From an uncultured Bacteroidota bacterium (GTDB lineage Bacteria; Bacteroidota; Bacteroidia; Chitinophagales; Chitinophagaceae), in assembly GCA_903835145.1 (NCBI GenBank), contig CAILMA010000243.1:1-7832 (forward strand): a stretch of DNA of 7,832 nt, given 5' to 3'. Below the pieces are notes generated by a model, which was not told the origin of the DNA, ran no database searches, and worked only from the letters and a program-made list of their open reading frames with translations. Position numbers and translations under genes: made by a program. Shown piece by piece: positions 1-6,712 of the stretch (positions are counted from its first letter, which is position 1; every line of letters begins with the position of its first letter).

Positions 1-548
1 ATGACTAAAACTGCAAATGCCGACTTAATGAAGTGTAGTTTTTTGAAGAGAATAGCCCCAAGGAATGCGAGCGCATGCAAAGGGATGAAGCTGAGGAAAA
101 CGCCTCCGATATCGGCATTCGTGAAAATATTGATCACCTCCCTGTGCCTGGTGTGCAAAGAAAACATACCCTGCACCGGCACCATAATGATGTAGAATAA
201 GCCTACAAAAACGACTTGGAATATAACAAAGGAGTACAGCCATTTTACGAAGTACTTTTCCAGCACCGATGCGGGAAGCGTAATTGCCGCGACGGCACTT
301 TTTGACTCACCATATTCGCTGAAGATGGCTGCTGTAAACAAGGTTCCACCAAAAAGAAAGGAAATAGAAAATGTTACATATTGAGCATTTAATGGCATCG
401 GTTGTCCGTCCATGATGCTACCAAAACAAATCCATAAGATTAATGCACCGGCAATTACGGCAAGTGCCATTAGGTAACCTTTGTAGTGCTCTGCTGTTTG
501 TTTTCGCAACAGAAAGCCAATGCGGGAAATACTAAATGTGCTGTTCAT
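1..548 (-). CDS. ABC-2-like transporter permease, 3' end cut by window edge
   Basis: The first 182 residues of an integral membrane protein are visible, starting with ATG at 548 and staying open to base 1. It begins MNSTFSISRIGFLLRKQ. Hydrophobic segments lie at about residues 25-45, 57-76, 103-124 and 147-168, with a further one probably starting near 175. The short stretch ITLPASVLEKYFVKW (residues 89-103) follows the pattern LPAS..EK, which I associate with Bacteroidota ABC-2-type permeases that pair with a separate ATPase. The start lies inside the ATPase gene: the two overlap by 17 bp in different frames, which suggests translational coupling and one operon. Inferred role: the membrane half of an inner-membrane exporter energised by the neighbouring ATPase. 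The substrate cannot be read from the sequence. The YtrA-like operator upstream hints at cell-envelope stress or antimicrobial response. The membrane-protein call is firm and the family call moderate. Confidence 0.82.
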   Translation of the reverse strand, partial: MNSTFSISRIGFLLRKQTAEHYKGYLMALAVIAGALILWICFGSIMDGQPMPLNAQYVTFSISFLFGGTLFTAAIFSEYGESKSAVAAITLPASVLEKYFVKWLYSFVIFQVVFVGLFYIIMVPVQGMFSLHTRHREVINIFTNADIGGVFLSFIPLHALAFLGAILFKKLHFIKSAFAVLV

Positions 549-1386
549 TGTTGGCTGTTTTTAAGATTTCAAGAATAGGTTGATTGTTGCTGATTATGGC
601 ATTGAACAGGAGTTCAAGATCGGGCTTGCTGAACTGGCTGGCAGTGTTTTTAAAAATCGCCTTTGTACCCCTTACGTTCTCCTCAGCATACAGTACTTTA
701 TCAGCGTTGGCATCGGTGGTATTTGTAAAAGCGAGGAGATTGGTCACGTCCTCAAGCGGGCGGTTAACCACAATCTGGCGGTTATGGAGCACAACAACGG
801 TATCGATCAGGCTATCGAGATCGCGCACCTGGTGGGTGGAGATGATGATACACCGCTCTTCTGTGAGCACCGAGGCTATAAGCTTGCGGAATTGTGTTTT
901 TGAAGGGATGTCAAGACCGTTGGTTGGCTCGTCCATAATGAGGAGGTTGGTGTTGGTGGCCAGTCCAAATGCTATCATGGCTTTCTTCTGCTGCCCGAAT
1001 GACATTTTCGTCATTACGGCGTTGGTGTCAATATCCAGCAGTTTCAGATAATTCATGAAATCGTCGAGACTGAAGTTAGGATAAAAACACCCTGTCCGTT
1101 TTGCAAATACGAGTGGCGTAAGTGCAGGTACAAAAATGTCCTCTGAAAGAAAATAGACCTCAGCCAAAACTGCTACCGGCCTGCTTGCGACACTTCTGCT
1201 GTTAATAGTACAACTGCCGGAAGACGGGAATGCGAGTCCTATCATGTTTTTTAGCAGTGTTGATTTTCCGGCGCCATTTTTGCCGAGCAAACCGTAGATG
1301 TGCCCTTTTTCGAGCCGCAAGTTCAACTGTGAAAAAAGTTGCTGTTTGGGGCTGTAACTAAAACTCAGATTTTGAATTGCTACCAT
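532..1386 (-). CDS. ABC transporter ATP-binding protein (exporter type, YtrB-like context)
   Basis: A 284-aa nucleotide-binding subunit that hydrolyses ATP to drive the partner permease. From ATG at 1386 it shows Walker A GKNGAGKST (35-43, Lys41), signature SFGQQ (129-133, in place of SGGQ), Walker B LLIMDEP (148-154, catalytic Glu153), D-loop NGLD (156-159) and switch His185 in STH. The usual Q-loop Gln appears to be Glu82 (FLSED). About 75 residues after the ABC domain form a C-terminal extension without a recognised motif. The reading frame is open ten codons further to a GTG at 1416, but that codon lies inside the inverted repeat at the expected transcription start, so ATG 1386 (MVAIQNLSFSY, a typical ABC N-terminus) is preferred. 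The gene is first in the operon and overlaps the permease by 17 bp. The ABC ATPase identity is certain; the substrate is unknown. Confidence 0.95.
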   Translation of the reverse strand: MVAIQNLSFSYSPKQQLFSQLNLRLEKGHIYGLLGKNGAGKSTLLKNMIGLAFPSSGSCTINSRSVASRPVAVLAEVYFLSEDIFVPALTPLVFAKRTGCFYPNFSLDDFMNYLKLLDIDTNAVMTKMSFGQQKKAMIAFGLATNTNLLIMDEPTNGLDIPSKTQFRKLIASVLTEERCIIISTHQVRDLDSLIDTVVVLHNRQIVVNRPLEDVTNLLAFTNTTDANADKVLYAEENVRGTKAIFKNTASQFSKPDLELLFNAIISNNQPILEILKTANNEQHI

Positions 1387-1392
1387 GTTCAA

Positions 1393-1418
1393 TAGTGTAT
1401 CAGTTAAATAGTACACTA
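1393..1418. promoter_or_regulatory. YtrA/GntR-type operator-like inverted repeat
   Basis: The sequence shows perfect 7-bp arms, TAGTGTA (1393-1399) and TACACTA (1412-1418), separated by 12 bp. From memory, B. subtilis YtrA, a GntR-family repressor of an ABC-transporter operon, binds AGTGTA and TACACT half-sites about 13 bp apart, so the match in arms and spacing is close. The repeat directly abuts the -7 box on the minus strand and covers the predicted transcription start, where a bound repressor would block transcription. No GntR gene is visible in the window; it may lie beyond the left edge, downstream of the permease. The repeat is observed; the regulator is inferred. Confidence 0.68.
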
Positions 1419-1449
1419 CAAAAGTAATAATAGTTTTTGAATGACCAAA
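1419..1449 (-). promoter_or_regulatory. Bacteroidota-type promoter of the ABC operon
   Basis: On the minus strand, TTTG (1446-1449) is followed by 19 bp and then TACTTTTG (1419-1426). This matches the Bacteroidota primary-sigma consensus, TTTG near -33 and TAnnTTTG near -7, with normal spacing. Transcription should start near 1412-1415, inside the inverted repeat, giving a 5' leader of roughly 25-30 nt before ATG 1386. Confidence 0.75.
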
Positions 1450-1462
1450 TTTTTTTTAGTCT

Positions 1463-1488
1463 TTAGTAGAAAGTAGTTAGTAGAAAGT
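1463..1488. repeat. Two 12-bp direct repeats, period 14
   Basis: TTAGTAGAAAGT occurs at 1463-1474 and again at 1477-1488, followed by the related CGAAAGT at 1489-1495, which recurs at 1561-1567. This type of short AGTA/GAAAGT-rich degenerate repeat is, from memory, common between genes in Bacteroidota genomes. Confidence 0.7.
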
Positions 1489-1493
1489 CGAAA

Positions 1494-1553
1494 GTCCCGA
1501 TGGGGTAAGGCGATAGTACTTAGTACTTGGTAGATCGTCCCGATGGGGTAAGG
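1494..1553. repeat. 17-bp direct repeat pair, period 43
   Basis: GTCCCGATGGGGTAAGG is present identically at 1494-1510 and 1537-1553. Each copy contains CCCGATGGGG, which could form a very small hairpin (CCC/GGG). The spacer contains a tandem duplication of AGTACTT (1515-1521 and 1522-1528). This looks like an interspersed intergenic repeat family rather than a transposable element with a gene. It is not a CRISPR: there are only two units and the spacer is itself repetitive. Confidence 0.75.
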
Positions 1554-1692
1554 AGAAAATCGAAAGTGGTATTGTGTTGGGTGAGATGAGAAGCTTGTGA
1601 GGCGCACTAACGGAATTGGCGTCTTTAGAGACTTATTTGAAGTGAAACTGAATGATTTTCTTTGGTCAATGATATGCTCATCATACAGGGGT

Positions 1693-3090
1693 TTACCGGA
1701 ACCGGTGGGGTCGGTTGGGGATTTTTACTGTGCAACCAGCATAGAAGTTGGCACCGTACTGATGGTTGAGCACAAAGAGCAGAACATCGTCGCTCCCTAT
1801 GTAAAGTGACCGGTAGTGCAGGCCAAAACCGAAACGCAGGTTTTGAGTAAGTGTGTTGTAGGTAACGGGAAGCCCCAACGTTACATTCTTTGATTGATAC
1901 CTTGGCGTAACTGTAAATTGTGTGAAATACTGATTGCCGAACTGAGCGTCATCGGCGATGTTTTTTATGATCATAAGGTTGGTGAACAAATGATGATTGA
2001 TATGTACATCCACACTTCCAACGAGCGCTGTGGGTAAGTACACAACTGTTGCATTTACCGAATCTCTTTTTACAAAGCCCCGGGTTTGAAGGTAAGCGGT
2101 AAGATTATTGAAGTTTTTTATGCTTGCAGAAAGGTTCTGTGAATTCAGATACCCGCCTCCTGTGATGGTTGTCTGGTAGGTCTCGTAGTAGGTTATTGAG
2201 CCGACGTCGGTTACAGAAAGGGATAAAGCAAACCTGTAGTCATCGCCGGAGTGGTCGAAGAAATCAGTTGTTTTCGGAACTGTATTTTTGGCGATATAGG
2301 TTATACCCACATCCCCGCCGAATCCGCGCCCACCACCGCCGAAAATATTGCCCAGAATTTGCGTGCCGTTTATAGCATTGTCTGCGCCATAAAGGCTACT
2401 TGAAAACAGCAGATCTGCCTTTGAAACATTAAAGGAGTCGATGCCCTGCTTGTAGTCTATGCTCATCGATTTCCCATCAAGGCATATATACCCCACCCCA
2501 CCGAGCAGATTAACCTTGAATCCAACTTTTAACTGGAAGTGGTCGTTATCGGCCAAAATACCGCCATATGCGAGCCCGAGCTCGCTCCAGCTGTGGAGGG
2601 TCCATTTAAAGTTTTTCAGATCCGCATTAACCGAAAGCTGGGCGGAGGGCTTGATCGCCACTTTATAAATCAGCTTATCAAAATTATAGAACTCATTGAG
2701 CACTCTGACTCTTGTTGTAAAAGCGAGCGTATGTTGCCTGCTTAATGGTAAGATGATACCGGGGCCTCGTACCTCGGCCATTGGCGCAAGCATGCTGAAC
2801 TTTATGTTGCCTCCATAGGTGAATATACCCTGCGGATTTGCGCCGTTTTTCTTTGAACTCCGAATGATCTGGCTCAGGGAACCAATGGTGCCGAGGTTGT
2901 TATCGACCTCCACATTAAAGGAAAGAAGCGGCATGATATACCGGTCGTTGCAGCCACCAAGGTTGGCCGGGTTGAGGTACATACCCAGGGCGATGTCCGA
3001 AGTGCCAGCAGACACGCCCAGTAGACGCTGGGCGGAAAGCGTATTGGAAAGAAAAGTTAAAAACAGCAAAAACACGATGCGCCTCGCCAT
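1693..3090 (-). CDS. Exported outer-membrane-type protein of unknown function, DUF5723-like
   Basis: A 465-aa protein starting with ATG at 3090. The N-terminus MARRIVFLLFLTFLSNTLSA is a clear Sec signal peptide, with likely signal peptidase I cleavage after Ala20 (LSA|Q). The mature part opens with GVSAGTSDIALGMYLNPANL (residues 25-44); the NPANL-like stretch just after the signal resembles FadL-like and other Bacteroidota outer-membrane proteins. The rest is rich in alternating beta-strand patterns with Gly and aromatic residues (for example 122-146, 186-203, 258-267), and a glycine run, GGGGRGFGG, sits at 251-259. Length and layout fit the DUF5723 family of Bacteroidota, from memory and without a search. 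Inferred location: outer membrane, as a beta-barrel. Substrate and function are unknown. The gene is transcribed divergently from guaB and has no obvious partner gene. Confidence 0.85.
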   Translation of the reverse strand: MARRIVFLLFLTFLSNTLSAQRLLGVSAGTSDIALGMYLNPANLGGCNDRYIMPLLSFNVEVDNNLGTIGSLSQIIRSSKKNGANPQGIFTYGGNIKFSMLAPMAEVRGPGIILPLSRQHTLAFTTRVRVLNEFYNFDKLIYKVAIKPSAQLSVNADLKNFKWTLHSWSELGLAYGGILADNDHFQLKVGFKVNLLGGVGYICLDGKSMSIDYKQGIDSFNVSKADLLFSSSLYGADNAINGTQILGNIFGGGGRGFGGDVGITYIAKNTVPKTTDFFDHSGDDYRFALSLSVTDVGSITYYETYQTTITGGGYLNSQNLSASIKNFNNLTAYLQTRGFVKRDSVNATVVYLPTALVGSVDVHINHHLFTNLMIIKNIADDAQFGNQYFTQFTVTPRYQSKNVTLGLPVTYNTLTQNLRFGFGLHYRSLYIGSDDVLLFVLNHQYGANFYAGCTVKIPNRPHRFR

Positions 3091-3132
3091 GATACAACAA
3101 GGATTTTAAAACGGGGATACCTGAGACCATTT

Positions 3133-3140
3133 CAAAAATA
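3133..3140 (-). promoter_or_regulatory. Possible -7 promoter box for the exported-protein gene
   Basis: TATTTTTG on the minus strand matches TAnnTTTG and lies 42 bp before the ATG at 3090. No good TTTG partner is present at normal spacing; the nearest is TTCG (3163-3166) 22 bp away. It is therefore a tentative promoter in the divergent region shared with guaB. Confidence 0.4.
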
Positions 3141-3282
3141 TATGATCAGACTGAATTTATTACGAATTAAGGGGCTGTCATTTAGAAAATATTGAAACAA
3201 AATATCAATTATTAGCTGGCAGTTAAAACTCGACCTAATAAAAAGTATTAAGACATTTCAAGTAACCGTTCTTTAAGCTTTT

Positions 3283-3318
3283 TTTGATTTTTTACTTTTA
3301 AAAAATCAATTACCTTTG
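3283..3318 (+). promoter_or_regulatory. guaB promoter, predicted leaderless start
   Basis: TACCTTTG (3311-3318) is a perfect TAnnTTTG box ending three bases before the guaB ATG at 3322. TTTG (3283-3286) is a candidate -33 element, though the 24-bp gap is somewhat long. With transcription starting a few bases after the -7 box, the mRNA would begin at or next to the ATG, so translation would be leaderless or nearly so. No Shine-Dalgarno sequence is present. Confidence 0.65.
3284..3309. repeat. Perfect 10-bp inverted repeat in the guaB promoter
   Basis: TTGATTTTTT (3284-3293) and AAAAAATCAA (3300-3309) are exact reverse complements around a 6-bp centre, ACTTTT. The repeat fills the spacer between the -33 candidate and the -7 box, a position suited to a repressor operator. 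Both arms are A/T runs in AT-rich DNA, so chance is a real alternative. It is not a plausible terminator because there is no GC stem. Confidence 0.6.
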
Positions 3319-3321
3319 CCT

Positions 3322-4791
3322 ATGGCAATAAAATCTAAGTTTTACGGTGAGGGTTTAACATTTGATGATGTACTCTTGATGCCGGCATACTCTGAAGTTC
3401 TTCCCCGCGAAGTAAACATCTCCACCCATCTTACTAAGGACATACGTATCAACATCCCGATGATATCGGCTGCTATGGATACTGTGACTGAATTTCCGCT
3501 GGCGGTAGCGCTGGCGCGAGAGGGAGGATTGGGGATATTGCACAAAAACATGAGTATAGAACGCCAGGCAGAACAGGTGCGTAAAGTAAAGCGCTCAGAA
3601 AACGGGCTGATACTTGACCCTATAACGCTTACCCCTGAAGCAACTGTTGGCGATGCGGTGCGCATAATGAAGGACAGCCGAATAGGTGGTATACCGATAG
3701 TAGACCAAAACAACCTGCTTGTAGGTATGCTTACCAACCGTGACCTACGCTTTGAAAAAGATTTTAAGAAAAGCGTGAGCGAGGTAATGACCAAGGACAG
3801 GCTTGTAACGGCACCAGCCGGCACCGATATGCAAAAAGCAGAGCGCATACTGGAGCAATATAAAATAGAAAAACTTCCGATAGTAGATAAGAAAGGAAAA
3901 CTGATAGGCCTCATTACGTTCAGGGATACCCTACAACTTAAGAGCCACCCAAATGCCGCAAAGGACACTATGGGCAGGTTGCTTGCCGGTGCGGCAATAG
4001 GCATAACCGAAGATATACTGGATCGCGTAGATGCGCTCAAGAATGCAGGTGTGGATATCATAACACTTGATAGCGCTCACGGCCATTCGAAGGGAGTGAT
4101 AGATGCAGTGAAAAAAGTAAAAAAAGCCTTTAAGAACCTGCCTGTGATAGCAGGAAACGTAGCCACAGCAGCTGGCGCAAAGGCCCTTGCCGATGCAGGT
4201 GCTGATGGAGTGAAAGTAGGGGTAGGTCCGGGTTCTATTTGTACTACGCGGGTAGTAACAGGAGCTGGAGCACCACAACTTACAGCAATTATAGAAGCAG
4301 CTCAGGCACTTAAGAAAACAGGTATACCTGTAATAGCTGATGGTGGCGTAAGATATACTGGTGATATGGTAAAAGCCATAGCTGCCGGCGCATCGTGCAT
4401 TATGGCCGGCTCAATATTTGCCGGAACGGAGGAAAGCCCGGGCGAAACTATTATTTATGAAGGCCGCAAATTTAAATCTTATCGTGGCATGGGGTCAGTA
4501 GAGGCTATGCAGGAGGGATCGAAAGACAGGTATTTCCAGGACATGGAAGCGGACGTTAAAAAACTGGTACCTGAAGGTATTGTGGGCCGTGTGCCTTACA
4601 AAGGAAATCTGAGCGAGGTGGTACAACAGTTTGTAGGCGGCCTAAGGGCTGGCATGGGCTATTGCGGAGCCAAAGACATAACCACATTGCAAAATGAGTC
4701 TCAGTTCGTGCGGATTACGGCTGCGAGTATGGCGGAGAGCCATCCTCATGATGTTGTGATAACAAAAGAAGCACCGAACTACAGTAGGTAG
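3322..4791 (+). CDS. guaB: Inosine-5'-monophosphate dehydrogenase
   Basis: A 489-aa cytosolic enzyme that oxidises IMP to XMP with NAD+, the committed step of guanine nucleotide synthesis. The N-terminus [19 protein letters not shown] is typical of bacterial IMPDH. A TIM-barrel catalytic domain is interrupted by a pair of CBS domains (about 98-145 and 158-207) that in this family sense adenine and guanine nucleotides. Visible active-site features are Asp250 in LDSAHGHS, the catalytic-loop Cys307 in GPGSICTTR, the phosphate-binding DGG (340-342) and the mobile-flap Arg403-Tyr404 in KDRYFQ. Length and all key residues match the family, so it should be active. The frame extends two codons upstream to TTG at 3316, but that codon lies in the promoter box, so ATG 3322 is chosen. 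It is a single-gene unit with its own promoter and a strong downstream terminator. Confidence 0.98.
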   Translation: MAIKSKFYGEGLTFDDVLLMPAYSEVLPREVNISTHLTKDIRINIPMISAAMDTVTEFPLAVALAREGGLGILHKNMSIERQAEQVRKVKRSENGLILDPITLTPEATVGDAVRIMKDSRIGGIPIVDQNNLLVGMLTNRDLRFEKDFKKSVSEVMTKDRLVTAPAGTDMQKAERILEQYKIEKLPIVDKKGKLIGLITFRDTLQLKSHPNAAKDTMGRLLAGAAIGITEDILDRVDALKNAGVDIITLDSAHGHSKGVIDAVKKVKKAFKNLPVIAGNVATAAGAKALADAGADGVKVGVGPGSICTTRVVTGAGAPQLTAIIEAAQALKKTGIPVIADGGVRYTGDMVKAIAAGASCIMAGSIFAGTEESPGETIIYEGRKFKSYRGMGSVEAMQEGSKDRYFQDMEADVKKLVPEGIVGRVPYKGNLSEVVQQFVGGLRAGMGYCGAKDITTLQNESQFVRITAASMAESHPHDVVITKEAPNYSR

Positions 4792-4848
4792 TTTTACTGC
4801 AACGCTGATGCTCAGATTGCAAAAAAACAAGACAAACAAACTAAATGC

Positions 4849-4877
4849 GGGAAGGTTTTGTAACCTTCCCTTTTTTT
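4849..4877 (+). terminator. Rho-independent terminator of guaB
   Basis: GGGAAGGTT (4849-4857) pairs perfectly with AACCTTCCC (4862-4870) across a TTGT loop, followed by seven T residues (4871-4877). It lies 57 bp after the guaB stop and five bases before the next start codon. Confidence 0.92.
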
Positions 4878-4882
4878 AAAAT

Positions 4883-5494
4883 ATGGAATACGAATTACAG
4901 CTGGTAGACGAGAAAGTAAAGATGCACCAGGTAACGGCGTTGCACCTTATTTGCAGTTTTGCATTTATAGGGGCCGGAAGCATCATTTACTTGTTTAACG
5001 ACACCATAAAACCATGGGGTATTGTGGTGATGCTGGCCGGATTTTCTCTCCTTGCGCTCATCCTTTTTAAGAATAAAACAATAACCGCCCCGAGAGCCAA
5101 TAACTACTTCCATATTGCAGAGCTGGTAGTAACTGTGACACTGGCCGTGTATGCTACGGCAATGAAGTGGGTAGTTCCTCAGGGTATTTTCGGGATACTG
5201 AGTGCGGCTCTTATTTTTGCATTGTTCTGGGAAAGAAAGGGCAACGCGATTCAATACATTAATGTTAGTACGGCGGGAATAAGCCTGCCATTTGAGAGCC
5301 GGAAACGCTCGCTGAACTGGACGGAGGTGGAGCAAGTTTTGCTGCGCTTTGGCACACTTTCTATTGATTGTGTTGACAACCGCCTCTTTCAGTGGAATGT
5401 GCGGGAAATACCCTTTTCTGCTAATGAATTTGAAGCCTTTTGCAGCAAACTAATAGAAGAAAACCGGGTGAAGCGCATAAAGGATGACTGGTAA
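4883..5494 (+). CDS. Small four-helix inner-membrane protein of unknown function
   Basis: A 203-aa protein I do not recognise. The first 13 residues (MEYELQLVDEKVK) are polar. Four hydrophobic segments follow at about 17-37, 45-63, 77-94 and 100-115, with basic or charged residues between them. The C-terminal ~85 residues are soluble. Within them, residues 125-172 alternate like beta strands (YINVSTAGISLPF, then a Trp-Glu stretch and LSIDCVDNRLFQWNV), resembling the PH-like domain seen in other small bacterial membrane proteins, and the end is a charged helix (182-203). The fold suggestion is inference. The ATG at 4883 lies only five bases after the guaB terminator T-tract; ATG at 4922 (Met14) is an alternative that would leave the helices intact. 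No TAnnTTTG promoter is evident between guaB and this gene. The next gene begins 97 bp later. Confidence 0.8.
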   Translation: MEYELQLVDEKVKMHQVTALHLICSFAFIGAGSIIYLFNDTIKPWGIVVMLAGFSLLALILFKNKTITAPRANNYFHIAELVVTVTLAVYATAMKWVVPQGIFGILSAALIFALFWERKGNAIQYINVSTAGISLPFESRKRSLNWTEVEQVLLRFGTLSIDCVDNRLFQWNVREIPFSANEFEAFCSKLIEENRVKRIKDDW

Positions 5495-5591
5495 AAGAGC
5501 AACAACCAGCCGGGAATAGCGGCAACAATCAGAACAGCAACACAATAATACAGCCAGTAAGTGGTTTTTATTTAATAATTCACGACATCCA

Positions 5592-6608
5592 TTGAGCCAA
5601 AAAATCAGATTCGCAATTGTAGGTTTTGGAAATATAGGCCGGCGCCATGCAGGGCATATTATGCACAACGAGGCTACAGAGCTGGTGGCTATTTGTGACC
5701 TGCGGGATGAAGCGAATAGCGGCCTGCCAGACGGGGTTGCATTTTATTATCATCTGGAAACGCTACTGGCAATGGAGCAGGTAGATGTGTTGTGTGTTTG
5801 CACCCCTAACTTTCTTCATGAGCCCCATACTATAGCCGCGCTACAGGCAGGCGTGCATGTGGTGGTAGAGAAACCAATGGCACTATCAACCGACGAATGC
5901 GACTGTATGATAGCGGCAGCCGTGCTGGCGGGAAAGACGATTTTCGCAGTAAAACAAAACCGCTATAACCCGCCGGTGCGCGAGGTAAAAAAATTGATTG
6001 ATTCCGGAAGGCTGGGCCAGATATTTATGGTGCAGGTAAACTGCTTTTGGAACCGTGGCGATGCCTACTATGCCGAGAGCGACTGGCGAGGCAAAAAGAA
6101 GAAAGATGGCGGCTGCCTGTTTACTCAGTTCAGCCACTTTATTGATATTTTATACTACCTCAATGGCACTATAGCCAGCGTAGCCGGGACGATTCATAAC
6201 TATAGCCACCAGCACAATACAGAGGTGGAAGATACCGGCAGCTTCAGTATGAAGGCTGAAAACGGGGCAATAGTGAATTTCAATTTTACCACCTGTGCTT
6301 ACCAGAAAAACATGGAAGGCTCTATCACCCTTTTTGCAGAAAAGGGCACAGTAAAAATAGGCGGTCAATACCTGAATACGATTGAATACCAACAACTTGA
6401 AGGCGAGGCCCTGCCTGAGATAAATATTTCTGCCAAATCGAACGACTACGGGTTGTACCAGGGCTCCATGAGCAACCATGATAAGGTGATAAAAAACGTT
6501 GTGGATGTGCTGCAACACAATGATACCATAATGACAACTGCCGAGGAAGGCAGGGAAGTTGTGCACATTATAGAGCAAATGTATTTTGCCGCGACGGATA
6601 TTATTTAA
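5592..6608 (+). CDS. Gfo/Idh/MocA-family NAD(P)-dependent oxidoreductase, WlbA/WbpB-like
   Basis: A 338-aa cytosolic sugar dehydrogenase. The N-terminal Rossmann domain carries GFGNIG (11-16) and an Asp-ending second strand (CDLRDE, 35-40). The family motif EKP is at 93-95 with presumed catalytic Lys94, followed by KQNRYNPPV (121-129) and FSHFID (180-185, His182). TEVEDTG (210-216) and the KQNRYNP block resemble enzymes that oxidise the 3-position of UDP-N-acetylglucosaminuronate (WlbA/WbpB) in surface-polysaccharide synthesis, so a nucleotide-sugar substrate is a reasonable guess. No aminotransferase or acetyltransferase partner is visible. There is no ATG or GTG close upstream in frame; TTG at 5592 (MSQKIRFAIVGFG) gives a normal family N-terminus, whereas the first internal ATG would remove the NAD site. 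Family membership is sure; substrate is uncertain. Confidence 0.93.
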   Translation: MSQKIRFAIVGFGNIGRRHAGHIMHNEATELVAICDLRDEANSGLPDGVAFYYHLETLLAMEQVDVLCVCTPNFLHEPHTIAALQAGVHVVVEKPMALSTDECDCMIAAAVLAGKTIFAVKQNRYNPPVREVKKLIDSGRLGQIFMVQVNCFWNRGDAYYAESDWRGKKKKDGGCLFTQFSHFIDILYYLNGTIASVAGTIHNYSHQHNTEVEDTGSFSMKAENGAIVNFNFTTCAYQKNMEGSITLFAEKGTVKIGGQYLNTIEYQQLEGEALPEINISAKSNDYGLYQGSMSNHDKVIKNVVDVLQHNDTIMTTAEEGREVVHIIEQMYFAATDII

Positions 6609-6712
6609 CGCTCCGGCTACGGGACCTTATTAGCATATCTCCTATAAAAATCCGGCAAAACTTCGTTTCTTTCGGCTGGAAAATTGTTTTTGGAGTCAAT
6701 AATATTGAGGGT

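Larger units (their letters stand above)
1427..1692. other. Gene-free intergenic stretch with degenerate short repeats
   Basis: Together with 1387-1426 this makes about 306 bp between the ATPase start and the stop of the DUF5723-like gene. It carries the upstream promoter element (1446-1449) and the direct repeats listed separately. Short open frames here have repeat-derived or low-complexity composition and resemble no family. The region 1560-1692 lies downstream of the minus-strand gene ending at 1693, and I found no convincing GC stem plus T-tract terminator in it. Confidence 0.6.

Noticed and set aside
25..243. 72-aa minus-strand open frame
   Set aside because: It lies in another frame inside the permease gene, whose own frame gives a coherent multi-helix protein continuing to the window edge.
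1494..1553. Possible CRISPR or insertion-sequence remnant
   Set aside because: Only two repeat units, the spacer is itself a tandem repeat, and there is no cas or transposase coding sequence nearby.
1416..1607. 63-aa minus-strand open frame upstream of the ABC ATPase
   Set aside because: It runs through the direct repeats and the promoter/operator, ends in a poly-Leu stretch, and has no family resemblance; composition reflects repeat DNA.
3171..3180. GGGGCTGTCA, resembling the terminal inverted repeat of some insertion sequences
   Set aside because: No matching inverted copy was found in the window and no transposase gene is present; a single 10-bp resemblance is not evidence.
3284..3309. 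Inverted repeat before guaB read as a terminator
   Set aside because: The stem consists almost entirely of A-T pairs and lies upstream of the -7 box rather than after a plus-strand gene; an operator or chance is more likely.
3342..4061. 239-aa minus-strand open frame opposite guaB
   Set aside because: Antisense shadow of a fully conserved IMP dehydrogenase; serine-rich low-complexity translation with no domain.
6640..6712. Promoter for the FAD oxidoreductase (TGTTTTTG near 6684)
   Set aside because: It differs from TAnnTTTG at the conserved second base and has no TTTG partner at suitable spacing.
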